Translations under genes and position numbers: made by a program
Shown here: positions 9,378-18,907 of the stretch, piece by piece
Position numbering within the stretch: the stretch's first letter is position 1
Layout: every line of letters starts with the position of its first letter
NCBI RefSeq assembly: GCF_037102585.1
Contig: NW_027043829.1
Span: forward strand, 4,092,001-4,156,000
Direction: 5' to 3'
Origin: Saccharomycopsis crataegensis
Taxonomy: Eukaryota > Ascomycota > Saccharomycetes > Ascoideales > Saccharomycopsidaceae
DNA: 64,000 nt
Notes under the pieces: model-generated
What the model was told of the DNA's origin: nothing
The model's database searches: none
What the model saw: only the letters and a program-made list of their open reading frames with translations

Positions 9378-11420
9378 ATGGAAGATTTTGAACATTGGCA
9401 ATTTCCAGTGGATTCCAAGAACACAAAAGTTTTGCTACAAGATCCTTCAACCTCCACTGATAACAAAGAGAAATCTTTACCTTCTGTGCCGAAAGAATAC
9501 CCCAGCTTCTTGAAAGACTTCCCCCAATGGACTACAGCACGTACCAGAGTAAATGAGAATCTCAACAATATCAAATGCTGGGAAGAATTGATGAAATGTA
9601 CCGAGAATTTCTTGATGATCAAACCACTAAATGACAACTTCAAAAAAGTCATTCATAGTACTTTCAATGAATTATTGACCCGTTTCCCTTTGTTTTTTGG
9701 GTACTGGAAGAAATTTGTCTCAATAGAATTTCAACTTAATGGATTAGATGCGTCGATCAGTATATTATCGCGGAGTTTGGATAGTTTTCCTAACTCCATT
9801 GAATTGTGGATAGACTATGCCTCGATTTTGATCACCAATAATAACTTGAATGACGAGGAGAGCGTGGAGAAGTTAAGGGCGGTATTTCGTAGAGGTATCA
9901 CTAAAGTGGGTTGGCAATTTTTGTCACATCCGTTCTGGGATAAGTATATCTCTTTTGAGACAAATTTGAAGTTGAACAATGGAACATACGATAAGAATTG
10001 TCGTTTATACAAGATATATTCTCAAGTGATTAAAATCCCGTTACATCAATATTCCAGATACCTAACAGAGTTCAATGAGTTACGGAAAAATTTTACTAGT
10101 GACCAACTTTTGGAAATTGACGAGGAATTGAAAATTGCAATTAAGGAATCTACAAAGGACAAAAGAACGGCAATAAATGAATATTTTGCACTGATCTTCA
10201 GTATTACTTCTCAAGGTGTTGCTGCTCGATGGAAGTATGAAAGCAAGTTCAAACCAAACTACTTCAATTTAGTACCGTTGCAACATGCAAGTTTAGAAAT
10301 TTTTCAACAATATTTAAAGTTCGAAGAATTAAATGGCACAAAGCAACAAATAATCACACTTTATGAGAGAGTATTGGTTCCCGCTGCATTTTATGAGAAG
10401 TTTTGGATCATGTATATACGGTGGTTGACCACCAATCACGCAGATGATAAAGAAAAGATCAATGAGGTCTATAACAGAGCCATCAACATCTTTTTACCAT
10501 TATCAAAAAATCATGTACGATTCAGCTATCTATTTTATTTGGAAAAAATTGGAGAGTATGACGAGCTTAATAGTACTTTCTTGATCTTCATTAATTTTTT
10601 CAGCCAGTCTCCAGAGTTGAAATCGGCAATTTTCACAAAATTTTTGAATTTTTTGAGAAGATCAATGTCATATGAAGATTATATAAATGATATGAATATT
10701 GTATTGAAAAAATATTTCAAAGGGAATTTCCCATCTTCTACATCAAACACCGAGGAAACAAAAAGTTCAAACTTCAAAAAGTTGACATATATACTTGACG
10801 ATTCATTAGTTTGCGTGATGATCAACAGTTATATCAATTCGCTTTGGTTGTTCAATAACAAACATTACAATAAATCACAGGTACTTGGAATATTTGTTGA
10901 ACTTTCCATAAAAGAACTATTAAGGTCTAACGAAGAATTCTGGGTCAATTATTTTAATTTCACTAAGGCTATTCAAAACTATGGAGCGATGAAGAAAATG
11001 ATACATTTATTACGAACCACGGGCCGGTTATCTCCACAGTTCATCAATGATTTGTCAAATCTTTATATTGATTACTTTCAACTGAATATCAAGAAAATTG
11101 CCCTTGACGTGAAGCTACCATCGACAATGGAAGTCCATAAAGAAATTTTTGAAATGAAGCAGGATATTCAAAGTCCAATTGCTTTCCAAAAATCTCATAA
11201 ATTAAGAATCTCATCAACTGAAGGAAATAAATCTACTACCACTGATCAGTTTGATAAGGTTTTGCACAGACTGAACGGCAATATTGGATTTGAAGTCGAT
11301 GAGAGGCCATTGGTCTCTAACCAGTTGCCGATATATGAGAATTTGATTGACACTCCAAACTTGCCAACATTTAAAAATGTCGAAAAGGCTTCACTTATAG
11401 CTAACCAGATTGGAAGTTAA
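9378..11420 (+). CDS. PRP39: U1 snRNP splicing factor Prp39
   Basis: The product is 680 residues of HAT (half-a-TPR) repeats. Typical aromatic motifs are FPLFFGYWKKFVSIEFQ (about residues 99-115), SLDSFPNSIELWIDYASIL and HPFWDKYISFE, with further repeats to about residue 560. The repeat that pairs a YWKK helix with an ELWxDY helix is characteristic of Prp39/Prp42, the yeast U1 snRNP scaffold that contacts U1C and helps commit pre-mRNA to splicing in the nucleus. S. cerevisiae Prp39 is 629 aa and Prp42 is 544, so length favours Prp39. A fit with the paralogue Prp42 is less likely. The window's genes carry several introns, so a full U1 machinery is expected. Confidence 0.85.
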   Translation: MEDFEHWQFPVDSKNTKVLLQDPSTSTDNKEKSLPSVPKEYPSFLKDFPQWTTARTRVNENLNNIKCWEELMKCTENFLMIKPLNDNFKKVIHSTFNELLTRFPLFFGYWKKFVSIEFQLNGLDASISILSRSLDSFPNSIELWIDYASILITNNNLNDEESVEKLRAVFRRGITKVGWQFLSHPFWDKYISFETNLKLNNGTYDKNCRLYKIYSQVIKIPLHQYSRYLTEFNELRKNFTSDQLLEIDEELKIAIKESTKDKRTAINEYFALIFSITSQGVAARWKYESKFKPNYFNLVPLQHASLEIFQQYLKFEELNGTKQQIITLYERVLVPAAFYEKFWIMYIRWLTTNHADDKEKINEVYNRAINIFLPLSKNHVRFSYLFYLEKIGEYDELNSTFLIFINFFSQSPELKSAIFTKFLNFLRRSMSYEDYINDMNIVLKKYFKGNFPSSTSNTEETKSSNFKKLTYILDDSLVCVMINSYINSLWLFNNKHYNKSQVLGIFVELSIKELLRSNEEFWVNYFNFTKAIQNYGAMKKMIHLLRTTGRLSPQFINDLSNLYIDYFQLNIKKIALDVKLPSTMEVHKEIFEMKQDIQSPIAFQKSHKLRISSTEGNKSTTTDQFDKVLHRLNGNIGFEVDERPLVSNQLPIYENLIDTPNLPTFKNVEKASLIANQIGS

Positions 11421-11612
11421 TCACCGAGTTCACCTATGATGAATAAATAAGATGATTTTTTTTTTTTATTTTTTTTTGCTTTTCTGTAATCGTTTTGCTG
11501 TTCGTTTGAAAAGCGGACTAAATAAGATAAAAAAGAATGTCAAAGAGAGTGATAAATATTAGGCAAATTGGAAAGGAGGGGAGAATATGTATATGTACGA
11601 TGGCACCAACCA

Positions 11613-13427
11613 CTAAATGCTGTCACTTTGTCTTCCAATAATCTGCAACCCCTTTCTAATGTTTACGCTACCATTGCATCTATTACAACCAAATACTTCC
11701 ATGATTTTTAACTGTGGTGCGGCATCATTCAATATTTTAACCACCCTATTGTCGACAGCCCTCACGAAACCACAATCAATGGTAGTTAATAATGGTAGCC
11801 CAATTTTCTTAATGGCATTGAAAACTTCAAAAGTTAAGTCACCAATTGAATTGATATCAAGTTGGATCAAAGAACCACTCAGATGATGAATCATGGCAAC
11901 GAGCGCGTCATCACCTAAACAAACACATTTTTGAAGATCAAGGCTCATTAAACCAGCGTTAGAATCCCATTTGGTGAATAATTCTTGGAATCCGGAATTG
12001 GTGATTTGGTCAAGATATTTCAATGAAAGTTTCTTTAGTTCTAAACAATTAGCTTTGATTCCTTTCACGAGGAAATCATCGGTCAACGCACTGCAACCAT
12101 CAAGTACAAGGGTTTCAAGTTGCGGACCTACGGTATCAAGAATCTGGATTACCGAATCATTGGTGACTAAACCCTCATTTGTTGGGAAACTGATTTCCAA
12201 GTGTCGAAGCGTAGAAATTTGCGAAATTTTACCGTAGGAAGTTGGGCTAATCACTCCGTCAAGGCGCGAAAGAGTTAACAGTTCTAGAACTTGGCAATTA
12301 CTGACCAAGTAATCAATTGATTTGTCCGTAAATCGGTAGCTATTTTTGATAGTGAAAGATTTCAATTGCTTTCCAAACTTTTCAAAAAACTTTTTCCACA
12401 TATCGTCAAATATTAAGAAAGATCCATTCAAATGAAGAGACGTAAGGTTATCTAAACGATCAATATAATAATCAAATACATTATCATTCAATCGGGCGGC
12501 AAATTGCAAGGATAAATTGGAGAGATTAGGACAATAAGCAGCAATTTTTTTGAGAGAATCGGCATTGAGTTTCGAGCAATCGAAAAGCTCGAGGTCTTTG
12601 ATTTCTGGATTCAAAAATAACTGCAAAGAAGCATCTGACAACAAGCGATTTTTGCAAAGAATTTGACAAATCTTCAGCAAGTTAACTGTACCAATGTCAC
12701 CGAATTGTTCGACGTCATCGATATATTTGATGATCAATTTCACGCAAAGATCTTGCAAAGATGGGAATTTCAATTCTTGTTTATCAAGTAATGCTTCAGC
12801 AACTTTCTTTCTTCTTTTCCTAGCTTTCAAAGCTTTTTCACGTTTTAATTTTTCCTTCTCCAACGCTTCTTGAGCACAGTCTTTACAAAGATAGCCAATA
12901 ATAATTCCATCGATATCCTTCACTTTACGAGAAAACGCGGTGATCTTAAACGACACTGGACACTCATAACATTTGATTTCCATTCCCGGAGCAAGCGTCA
13001 TCTTTTTTTTATTTGAAGAAAAAGATATTGGGGTGCTTGATGAGTTAGAAGCAGCAGCTTGGCTGTCATCATTATCATCATCATCACTATCAGTATAATC
13101 CGATTCATTCTGTTTAGCAAGTCTTCTTTTTCTTCTTGCGGCTATCCTTATTTGTAATTCCTCATCCTCTTTTTCGTCTTGATCCTGTACTGCTGACGAT
13201 ATTTCTGGAGCAGCTCCATCTAGAGGATGTTCTTCAGTATCCCCCTCTTCTTCTTCCTGATTTTCATCGTCGTTATCAGGGTTTTGTTCTGCCAATTCTT
13301 GACGTCTTCTAATCAAATCATCATTGATTCCATGCTCTCTGAGAAAACCTGTAAGCGCACTAGTCGGTCCTCTAATATGACTTTCACCGGTAATGGTATT
13401 TGCTGGAGCTCTTCTTCTGTAGGACAT
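11613..13427 (-). CDS. RAD7: Nucleotide excision repair protein Rad7 (LRR)
   Basis: The product is 604 residues. The N-terminus MSYRRRAPAN...GPTSALTGFLREHGI closely follows the Rad7 start (GPNSALTQFLREEGI in yeast). An acidic, basic-patched linker follows, then a zinc-binding-like pair C153-x2-C156 and C181-x2-C184 with a charged helix. About 12 leucine-rich repeats of the cysteine-containing type run to the C-terminus (LETLVLDGCSALTDDFL; LMSLDLQKCVCLGDDALV). Rad7 acts with Rad16 and Abf1 in global genome repair of UV damage and forms a Cul3-Elc1 ubiquitin ligase. It ends 192 bases from the PRP39 stop (convergent). It shares a 700-bp divergent promoter with the SUR1-like gene. Confidence 0.92.
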   Translation of the reverse strand: MSYRRRAPANTITGESHIRGPTSALTGFLREHGINDDLIRRRQELAEQNPDNDDENQEEEEGDTEEHPLDGAAPEISSAVQDQDEKEDEELQIRIAARRKRRLAKQNESDYTDSDDDDNDDSQAAASNSSSTPISFSSNKKKMTLAPGMEIKCYECPVSFKITAFSRKVKDIDGIIIGYLCKDCAQEALEKEKLKREKALKARKRRKKVAEALLDKQELKFPSLQDLCVKLIIKYIDDVEQFGDIGTVNLLKICQILCKNRLLSDASLQLFLNPEIKDLELFDCSKLNADSLKKIAAYCPNLSNLSLQFAARLNDNVFDYYIDRLDNLTSLHLNGSFLIFDDMWKKFFEKFGKQLKSFTIKNSYRFTDKSIDYLVSNCQVLELLTLSRLDGVISPTSYGKISQISTLRHLEISFPTNEGLVTNDSVIQILDTVGPQLETLVLDGCSALTDDFLVKGIKANCLELKKLSLKYLDQITNSGFQELFTKWDSNAGLMSLDLQKCVCLGDDALVAMIHHLSGSLIQLDINSIGDLTFEVFNAIKKIGLPLLTTIDCGFVRAVDNRVVKILNDAAPQLKIMEVFGCNRCNGSVNIRKGLQIIGRQSDSI

Positions 13428-14130
13428 TGTTGGGGGTTGATCTTACAAATACCTAAAACATGTCATCTCATCGCCATATTTTACTAGGTGAATTTTTGGG
13501 CAGGATTGAAAAATCAACATCCTTGTGATAACTACATAATTATGCATACAGTTGTATTCATCGGCTGCAGCCGAACACCAACTAACTAACGAGTAAAGCA
13601 CCCACACACCAGACAGGAAACACCCCTTTCTGCTCTGTTGGGTGGTGCACCCCCACACATTACATCATTTTTTTTTCTTCACCCACCACATCAGCATTGG
13701 TTACCCGTGCCACTTCCCAGTCGCCTATCAAATCCCAAATGTCCAAGGAAGATCTTTTTTGAGGCGGAGTGCTGCTAAAACGGGCAAAAAAGAAAGACAA
13801 GAATCACACACCATTAGGGATGAAACTTTTTACCACCTGAAAGTCTTGATAACTACCTTCCTTTAATCATTTTCCCCTCATTATATAAAACTTGCTAGAT
13901 CTTCCCTCTTTCTCCATTCGAGATTAGCCTGTATCAAGACCCACCTGTCTCCAAATATTATCCCTACCTCTGCTTTTTTTTCCACATTTTTTTTTTCTTC
14001 CTTCCTTCTTTCTTTTGCTGCTACTCTACATAAGTGCGTGGCATTCTCCTCCTTTTCTCCAGCTGGATAGCCCATACTTCCTGTTAAAAAAACAAAACAA
14101 AACAAAAGCCCCCTCCGTCAAATATTCATA
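13428..14130. other. Divergent promoter RAD7 / SUR1-like, 703 bp
   Basis: Mixed-composition region with T runs at about 13669 and 13975 and a pyrimidine-rich leader before the SUR1-like ATG. A TATATAA lies near 13881, some 250 bases from that ATG. No known factor site was assigned. Confidence 0.5.
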
Positions 14131-15306
14131 ATGAAGAAAGAATTACGCTTCCTTATATGGACTCACGTTGTGGTGATATTGTTCTTAGTCTTCCAAGTTA
14201 GGGACTTGATCACTCTTATTTACGATGATACTTTCCAAGACTCGCTATCAAGTGTCGACGTTAATCCCCCAGAAGGCACTGCCAAACTCGAATTAATCCC
14301 AAAAATCATCCATCAAACCTATAAGACCGCTGACATCCCTGAAAAATGGAAGGAGGGTCAACAGAGTTGTATTGACTTGCACCCAGATTATCAATATATT
14401 TTATGGACAGATGAAATGGCAAGAGAGTTCATCGCTGATAATTATCCTTGGTTCCTCAAAACTTTTGACGGCTACAAATTCCCAATCCAAAGAGCGGATT
14501 CCATCCGTTATTTTATCCTCAACCATTTTGGTGGTATCTATATCGATCTTGACGATGGTTGCCAACGTAAATTGGATCCTTTGCTCACAGTTCCTGCGTT
14601 TGTTAGAAAAACCGCGCCATCAGGGATATCTAACGATGTCATGGGTAGTGTTCCCCGTCATCCATTTTTCCAAAAAGTTTTGGACAACTTGGAAAAATAC
14701 AATTATAACTACATTGTACCATACATTACCGTCATGTACACTACTGGTCCTCTTTTCCTTTCAGTTATTTGGAAACGTTATAAGAGATGGGGTGTTCCTG
14801 AAGGCGGTGTGGTTAGAATCCTCCAACCAGATGACTACAAGAAGCATCCATACTCATTCTTCAAGATCGCTAAAGGTGATTCCTGGCATCGCGGTGATGC
14901 TCAATTCATTAAAAGTCTTGCTGGTCATATCTTTGAATGTGTTGTTGCTGGTACTGCCCTCGTACTTTTCATCTTTTATTTGGAATACAAACTTTATGTG
15001 TGGCTTCAAAATGGTAACTATGTGAAGATCAGAAATCTGATTTGCCGTGTTTTGCATTTGTCAATCAAAGATGAAGACTCTGAGATCCCTTACTTTGTTA
15101 TTGCTGATTCTAGCGAAGCAAATATTCATCGTCGAACACCTTCTGCCACTAATGATAATTCGCGAAACGGGATGTTGAAGCTTGTGGGGCTTCAAGGCAA
15201 CATTTTGGATCAATTCCTTGGCGGCCGCAAACTTAACCGTAATAGAAAAGACTCTAACATCATTTTGCCAAATGTTGACATTGAGCTTAATTTCACTGAT
15301 AACTAG
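14131..15306 (+). CDS. SUR1: Mannosyl phosphorylinositol ceramide synthase catalytic subunit (SUR1/CSH1 type, GT32)
   Basis: A 391-residue type II Golgi protein. The signal anchor is at residues 8-24. A GT32 domain starts at PKIIHQTYK (58-66). The DXD sugar-nucleotide site is DLDDG (139-143), preceded by RADSIRYFILNHFGGIYI, the family hallmark. A C-terminal membrane span lies near 272-294. Length and both membrane segments match S. cerevisiae Sur1 (382 aa) and Csh1. The enzyme transfers mannose from GDP-mannose to inositol phosphorylceramide, working with Csg2. Sur1 and Csh1 are paralogues in S. cerevisiae; this single gene could correspond to either. It is one of four mannosyltransferase genes in the window. 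Confidence 0.88.
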   Translation: MKKELRFLIWTHVVVILFLVFQVRDLITLIYDDTFQDSLSSVDVNPPEGTAKLELIPKIIHQTYKTADIPEKWKEGQQSCIDLHPDYQYILWTDEMAREFIADNYPWFLKTFDGYKFPIQRADSIRYFILNHFGGIYIDLDDGCQRKLDPLLTVPAFVRKTAPSGISNDVMGSVPRHPFFQKVLDNLEKYNYNYIVPYITVMYTTGPLFLSVIWKRYKRWGVPEGGVVRILQPDDYKKHPYSFFKIAKGDSWHRGDAQFIKSLAGHIFECVVAGTALVLFIFYLEYKLYVWLQNGNYVKIRNLICRVLHLSIKDEDSEIPYFVIADSSEANIHRRTPSATNDNSRNGMLKLVGLQGNILDQFLGGRKLNRNRKDSNIILPNVDIELNFTDN

Positions 15307-16223
15307 TTATTCTTCCCGGGCTGCTCCTTAATTTGCCTACGACACAGATGCTCTCTTGCTTCCTTTATTTTGCTGTCATATTTTCTCTTCGCGACTCATG
15401 TTTTAGATCATACAAAACACAGCCTTTCAGAGCGCAACATCAGGGAAACAAGAAGCCATTAAGCTACCAGTCTCGATCAACTTCCGAAAAATGATTTTTG
15501 ATCTTATAATTTCTCAAGAACGTATATTTTTATCCTTGGCATTGTATTTTCTTTTCTTTTTTGGGCTCCTCTTTTTTTTTTTTTTTTTTTTTTTTTCTCT
15601 TGCTGTTCTGTTTGATATCATCTGCTTTTCAAACTGTGATGGTATACTCATTTCATTTCACACTAATCATGCATTCATTATATTATCATGCTTTCATAAT
15701 TTCAACTTTCGGCACTTCTCAGTTCTTGATTTTCTTATGTCTCTGTTTTTTTTTTTTTTTTTTTTCTGTTGTTGCTGTTGATTAATGAATCAGTTCATTC
15801 TGATATGCTAATATTTTCTTCAGTGATATTTTCTTGAATTTCTGTTATACTTTGTTTTTCATTCACCTTTCTTAAACAGTTTTTTTGACGATGTCATGTT
15901 CTCATCAGTCAATTCCTACAGATTTTTCCACATTTTCTTTCTTAATCTTCATATCACCCATACTTAATAATACTTTGTTAGTTATTCTCTCGTCCTTCCT
16001 TGCTTTATACACACATTTTAACATTTGCCATAGAATATTCTTAGGAATGAGTAATGATAGCTGATTGATGTAAACAAAAAGAGCGTTGCAGTTTACCGGG
16101 TAATTTCCCTCCCAAAAAAAAAAAATTCTGACATGCAAACAGTGGAAGGAAAAGAGGCAAAAATTGCAAATCATCATCCATCGGTTGAACAAGTAAACCA
16201 ATAATTGAAGAATTGCAAATATC
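15307..16223. other. Intergenic region, 917 bp, with two long T tracts
   Basis: 3' flank of the SUR1-like gene and upstream region of RAD23. It has T25 at 15572-15596 and T20 at 15746-15765 and is otherwise T-rich on the plus strand. Small frames over the T runs (Phe-rich) are artefacts. No RNA gene was recognised. Confidence 0.6.
15572..15765. repeat. Two long poly-T tracts (T25 and T20)
   Basis: Homopolymers at 15572-15596 and 15746-15765, both T on the plus strand. They are likely nucleosome-excluding elements upstream of RAD23 or in the 3' flank of the preceding gene. Exact lengths are prone to sequencing error. Confidence 0.75.
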
Positions 16224-17525
16224 ATGCAAATTGTTTTTAAGGATTTCTCAAAGAAGAAGCATCCTGTGGATGTGGAGCCTTCTGATACCGTATGTTTCTA
16301 TCTGCCGAATAGTGTTTTTCATTCCTTAATTTTTTTTTTCTTGTATCAAGTTGATGGATCGTTGATGTCGGTAATTAAAGAAAATGAAAATATACGAAGA
16401 GCCGTAAAACAAATATATGGCATTCCCTACTTAAATTCTGGCTGTTTATGGGTTGTTGAAAATAATTGTTTGGTCAAGTAAATACTAACAATTGTGATAC
16501 AGATTGCTACCGTAAAGGAAAAGCTTGGAGAAGTGCTTGGTGTCGAAACTTCAAGACTCAAGTTTGTATTCAGTGGAAGAGTTTTACAAGATGCCAAGAC
16601 TGTTGAAGAGTGCAAATTGAAGGATGAAGATCAAGTGATCTATATGGTGTCAAAGGCCAAAGCAAAAGCTGTCGAACCAGCTCCAGCAGCCGCTACTGAA
16701 TCAGCTCCAGTTGAAGCTTCAGGTCCAACCACCACCTCTACTACAGAACAATCTGCGCCAGCCACTGAATCAACCCCTGCAACAACTGCTCCAACAAATA
16801 CATCAGGAATCTCAAGTGGTGATTTTGCTGCCGGCTCAGAACGTGAGGCAATGATCAACAATATTATCGAAATGGGCTATGAACGCTCTCAAGTGGAACA
16901 AGCCCTTCTTGCTGCTTACAATAACCCAGATCGTGCTGTTGAGTATTTGTTAACTGGTATTCCAGAATCAGCCAGAAGACGTCTAGAAAGACCTACGCCA
17001 TCAGCTGAAGCTAGTGCTCCTGCTGCTGAAAGTACCACAGAAGATGCTGCTGTTTCCACTGGAAACAGTGGAAACTTGTTTGAACAAGCTGCCGCTATTT
17101 CCCAACAGCCTAACCAACAACATTCTGCAGGTGGGGCTCCTGGTGGTGGCGGAAATGAACAATTTTCTCGCTTGAGAGAATTGCTTGCCGAAGATCCAAC
17201 TATGATGGATACCGTCCTCAACGAAATTGCTCTGAGCAACCCACAATTAGCCGGTTTAATTCAACAGGATCCAGAAGCCTTTGCCCGTTTAATCATGGGT
17301 GAAGGAGGTGATGAAGATGCACTTGCTGGTTTTTCTGGTGCTATTGGTGATGAGGCTGATGAGGGAGAAGAAGGATCTATACAAATAGAAATTAGTGAAA
17401 GAGATCAAGAAGCTATAAACCGCTTGTGTGAATTAGGATTTGACAGAAACACTGTAATTCAAGTGTATTTTGCTTGTGATAAGAATGAAGAGGCCGCAGC
17501 TGACTTATTGTTTAGAGATGTGTAA
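16224..17525 (+). CDS. RAD23: Rad23, UBL-UBA proteasome shuttle and NER factor; one intron
   Basis: Exon 1 is 16224-16289 and exon 2 is 16503-17525, with a 213-base intron in phase 0. The donor is GTATGT at 16290, the branch point TACTAAC at 16483-16489 and the acceptor CAG at 16502. Splicing rebuilds a ubiquitin-like domain: [22 protein letters not shown] joins [13 protein letters not shown]. The 362-residue product has UBL (1-75), UBA1 (about 134-176, [20 protein letters not shown]), an XPC/Rad4-binding domain (about 235-285) and UBA2 at the C-terminus ([20 protein letters not shown]). These are the order and size of yeast Rad23 (398 aa). It binds Rad4 in damage recognition and carries ubiquitylated cargo to the proteasome. 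A CTG codon at 17232-17234 sits where Ser or Gly is usual. Confidence 0.96.
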
Positions 17526-17786
17526 GTTTGATGCTGGAAGCTACTGCAAATTGTTAGTTCTCACTTTTATCTTTTCATTTTAGTTATTCTAATGTACGTC
17601 TGAGTTATTTATTTTTTTTCAATTGTGTCTCTTTTAATCATTGCCATAGCTGCAGTTTCAGAACGCATACATAAGTTTTGAAATAAAAGTAATCAGAATA
17701 TACACTACAAGGGAAAGTGCAAAGAACCACGGATCATTAAAAGTATATTACATTAAGGTTTATTATATGTACAAAGTGTCCTTCCC

Positions 17787-18518
17787 CTATTTCTCCATTA
17801 ACAATCTCCCGTTATCTATTCCAGTATTCTTTTCTGCAATACCCCATAATCTATCCATTTTAATACCACCAATATCATCGGCTACAGTATAAGTTCTTTC
17901 AACTCCTTGATCATCAATATGCTGCCATACTGTCGTACCGTACCATGTTTTCTTTAATTTTAAATTGTCCATCTTTACAAGCTCATTGTAACATCTTTTC
18001 CCTCCCATCATCATCTTTTCAACAACCAACGTTTCATCCTTGGTCAAATTCTCATAAGTTTGAGGAGTCTGGTCGGTATTATATAATCTGTAAATTCGCG
18101 TCACATAATCTTTGGTAAAGTATTGCACAATAGGTAAAGGGAGCACTGAGAGTGCTCCAATAATTGCCGCGGCCTCAAAACTCAAATACAGCCCAGAATC
18201 AATCATGTAAGCAGCATAGGTCCCGACAACTGATAACCCTAGAGTAACACGCTTAACAAGTGATACGTAGGACAAACCTGGAGCAGTATAGATTGGGAAA
18301 TATCCTAGCCTGTAGTTATCTGGCATTGGAGCAGAGAAGAACACCCCAGGGAGACGAACATATGCTCGGCGGTCATTAGCGATGTCTTGGGTTTTGGCAT
18401 AGGCCGATGATTTTGCAACGGGCAATTCAGGCTCTTTTTCCTGCTGCGAAACTCTAAGGGTGCTGGAAATCCTCGAAGGACCTTTAGAGGAGAAAGATCT
18501 TTTAAATGCTGCTAGCAT
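17787..18518 (-). CDS. TMEM70-like mitochondrial inner-membrane protein
   Basis: A 243-residue protein whose N-terminus looks like a mitochondrial presequence (MLAAFKRSFSSKGPSR). A segment IYTAPGLSYVSLVKR precedes two hydrophobic spans (about 91-107 and 113-132), then YFTKDYVTRIYRLY. The pattern of xYTGP/A, a hydrophobic hairpin, and a TKxYVxRLY motif is that of animal TMEM70, an assembly factor for complex V (and complex I in animals), and its relatives TMEM186/TMEM223. A role in respiratory-complex assembly is an inference from family resemblance. The gene is convergent with RAD23 (261-base gap) and divergent from SRP1. Confidence 0.6.
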   Translation of the reverse strand: MLAAFKRSFSSKGPSRISSTLRVSQQEKEPELPVAKSSAYAKTQDIANDRRAYVRLPGVFFSAPMPDNYRLGYFPIYTAPGLSYVSLVKRVTLGLSVVGTYAAYMIDSGLYLSFEAAAIIGALSVLPLPIVQYFTKDYVTRIYRLYNTDQTPQTYENLTKDETLVVEKMMMGGKRCYNELVKMDNLKLKKTWYGTTVWQHIDDQGVERTYTVADDIGGIKMDRLWGIAEKNTGIDNGRLLMEK

Positions 18519-18907
18519 GCCGGCAATGTCTAATCCAAAATCTTACTCGCTATTGTTCAGACGTACATCGATATATCACCACGAGAAGTACAAGAAGAAG
18601 AAGAAGAAGAAAAAAAATGGCATCTCGCACACACGGTTTACCCGGTCTCCATCTCCTACTAATTCTTCTATGAGCACGTGACAATATTTTTATTCTCCCC
18701 AAAATTTTCCTACTATTTTTTTTTTTTTTTCCTCTTACTTCTTTGATGATGGCAAAAGGATTGTAGTCCAAATTATAGTCAACCACAAGAAGTTCAAAGA
18801 TTTATAAAATCCAAGAACTTTCACTTTCTAATATTCACTGACCCCAGACACCGTATATCGCTACTTGTCTTTCCCATCGATAATTTGAAAGTTTTTCGTT
18901 GCCTACC
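18519..18907. other. Divergent promoter TMEM70-like / SRP1, 389 bp
   Basis: Contains an AAG-repeat tract (18590-18617), a CACGTG at 18675-18680 and a T14 tract near 18717-18730. This is a bidirectional promoter layout. Confidence 0.55.
18675..18680. promoter_or_regulatory. CACGTG, Cbf1-type GTCACGTG
   Basis: GCACGTGAC reads GTCACGTGC on the minus strand, a full RTCACGTG match. It lies 158 bases upstream of the TMEM70-like start and 228 upstream of SRP1, followed by a T tract, as expected for a nucleosome-free region. Confidence 0.55.

Noticed and set aside
15491-15785. Phe-rich frames over the T tracts
   Set aside because: Products of homopolymers, not coding sequence.
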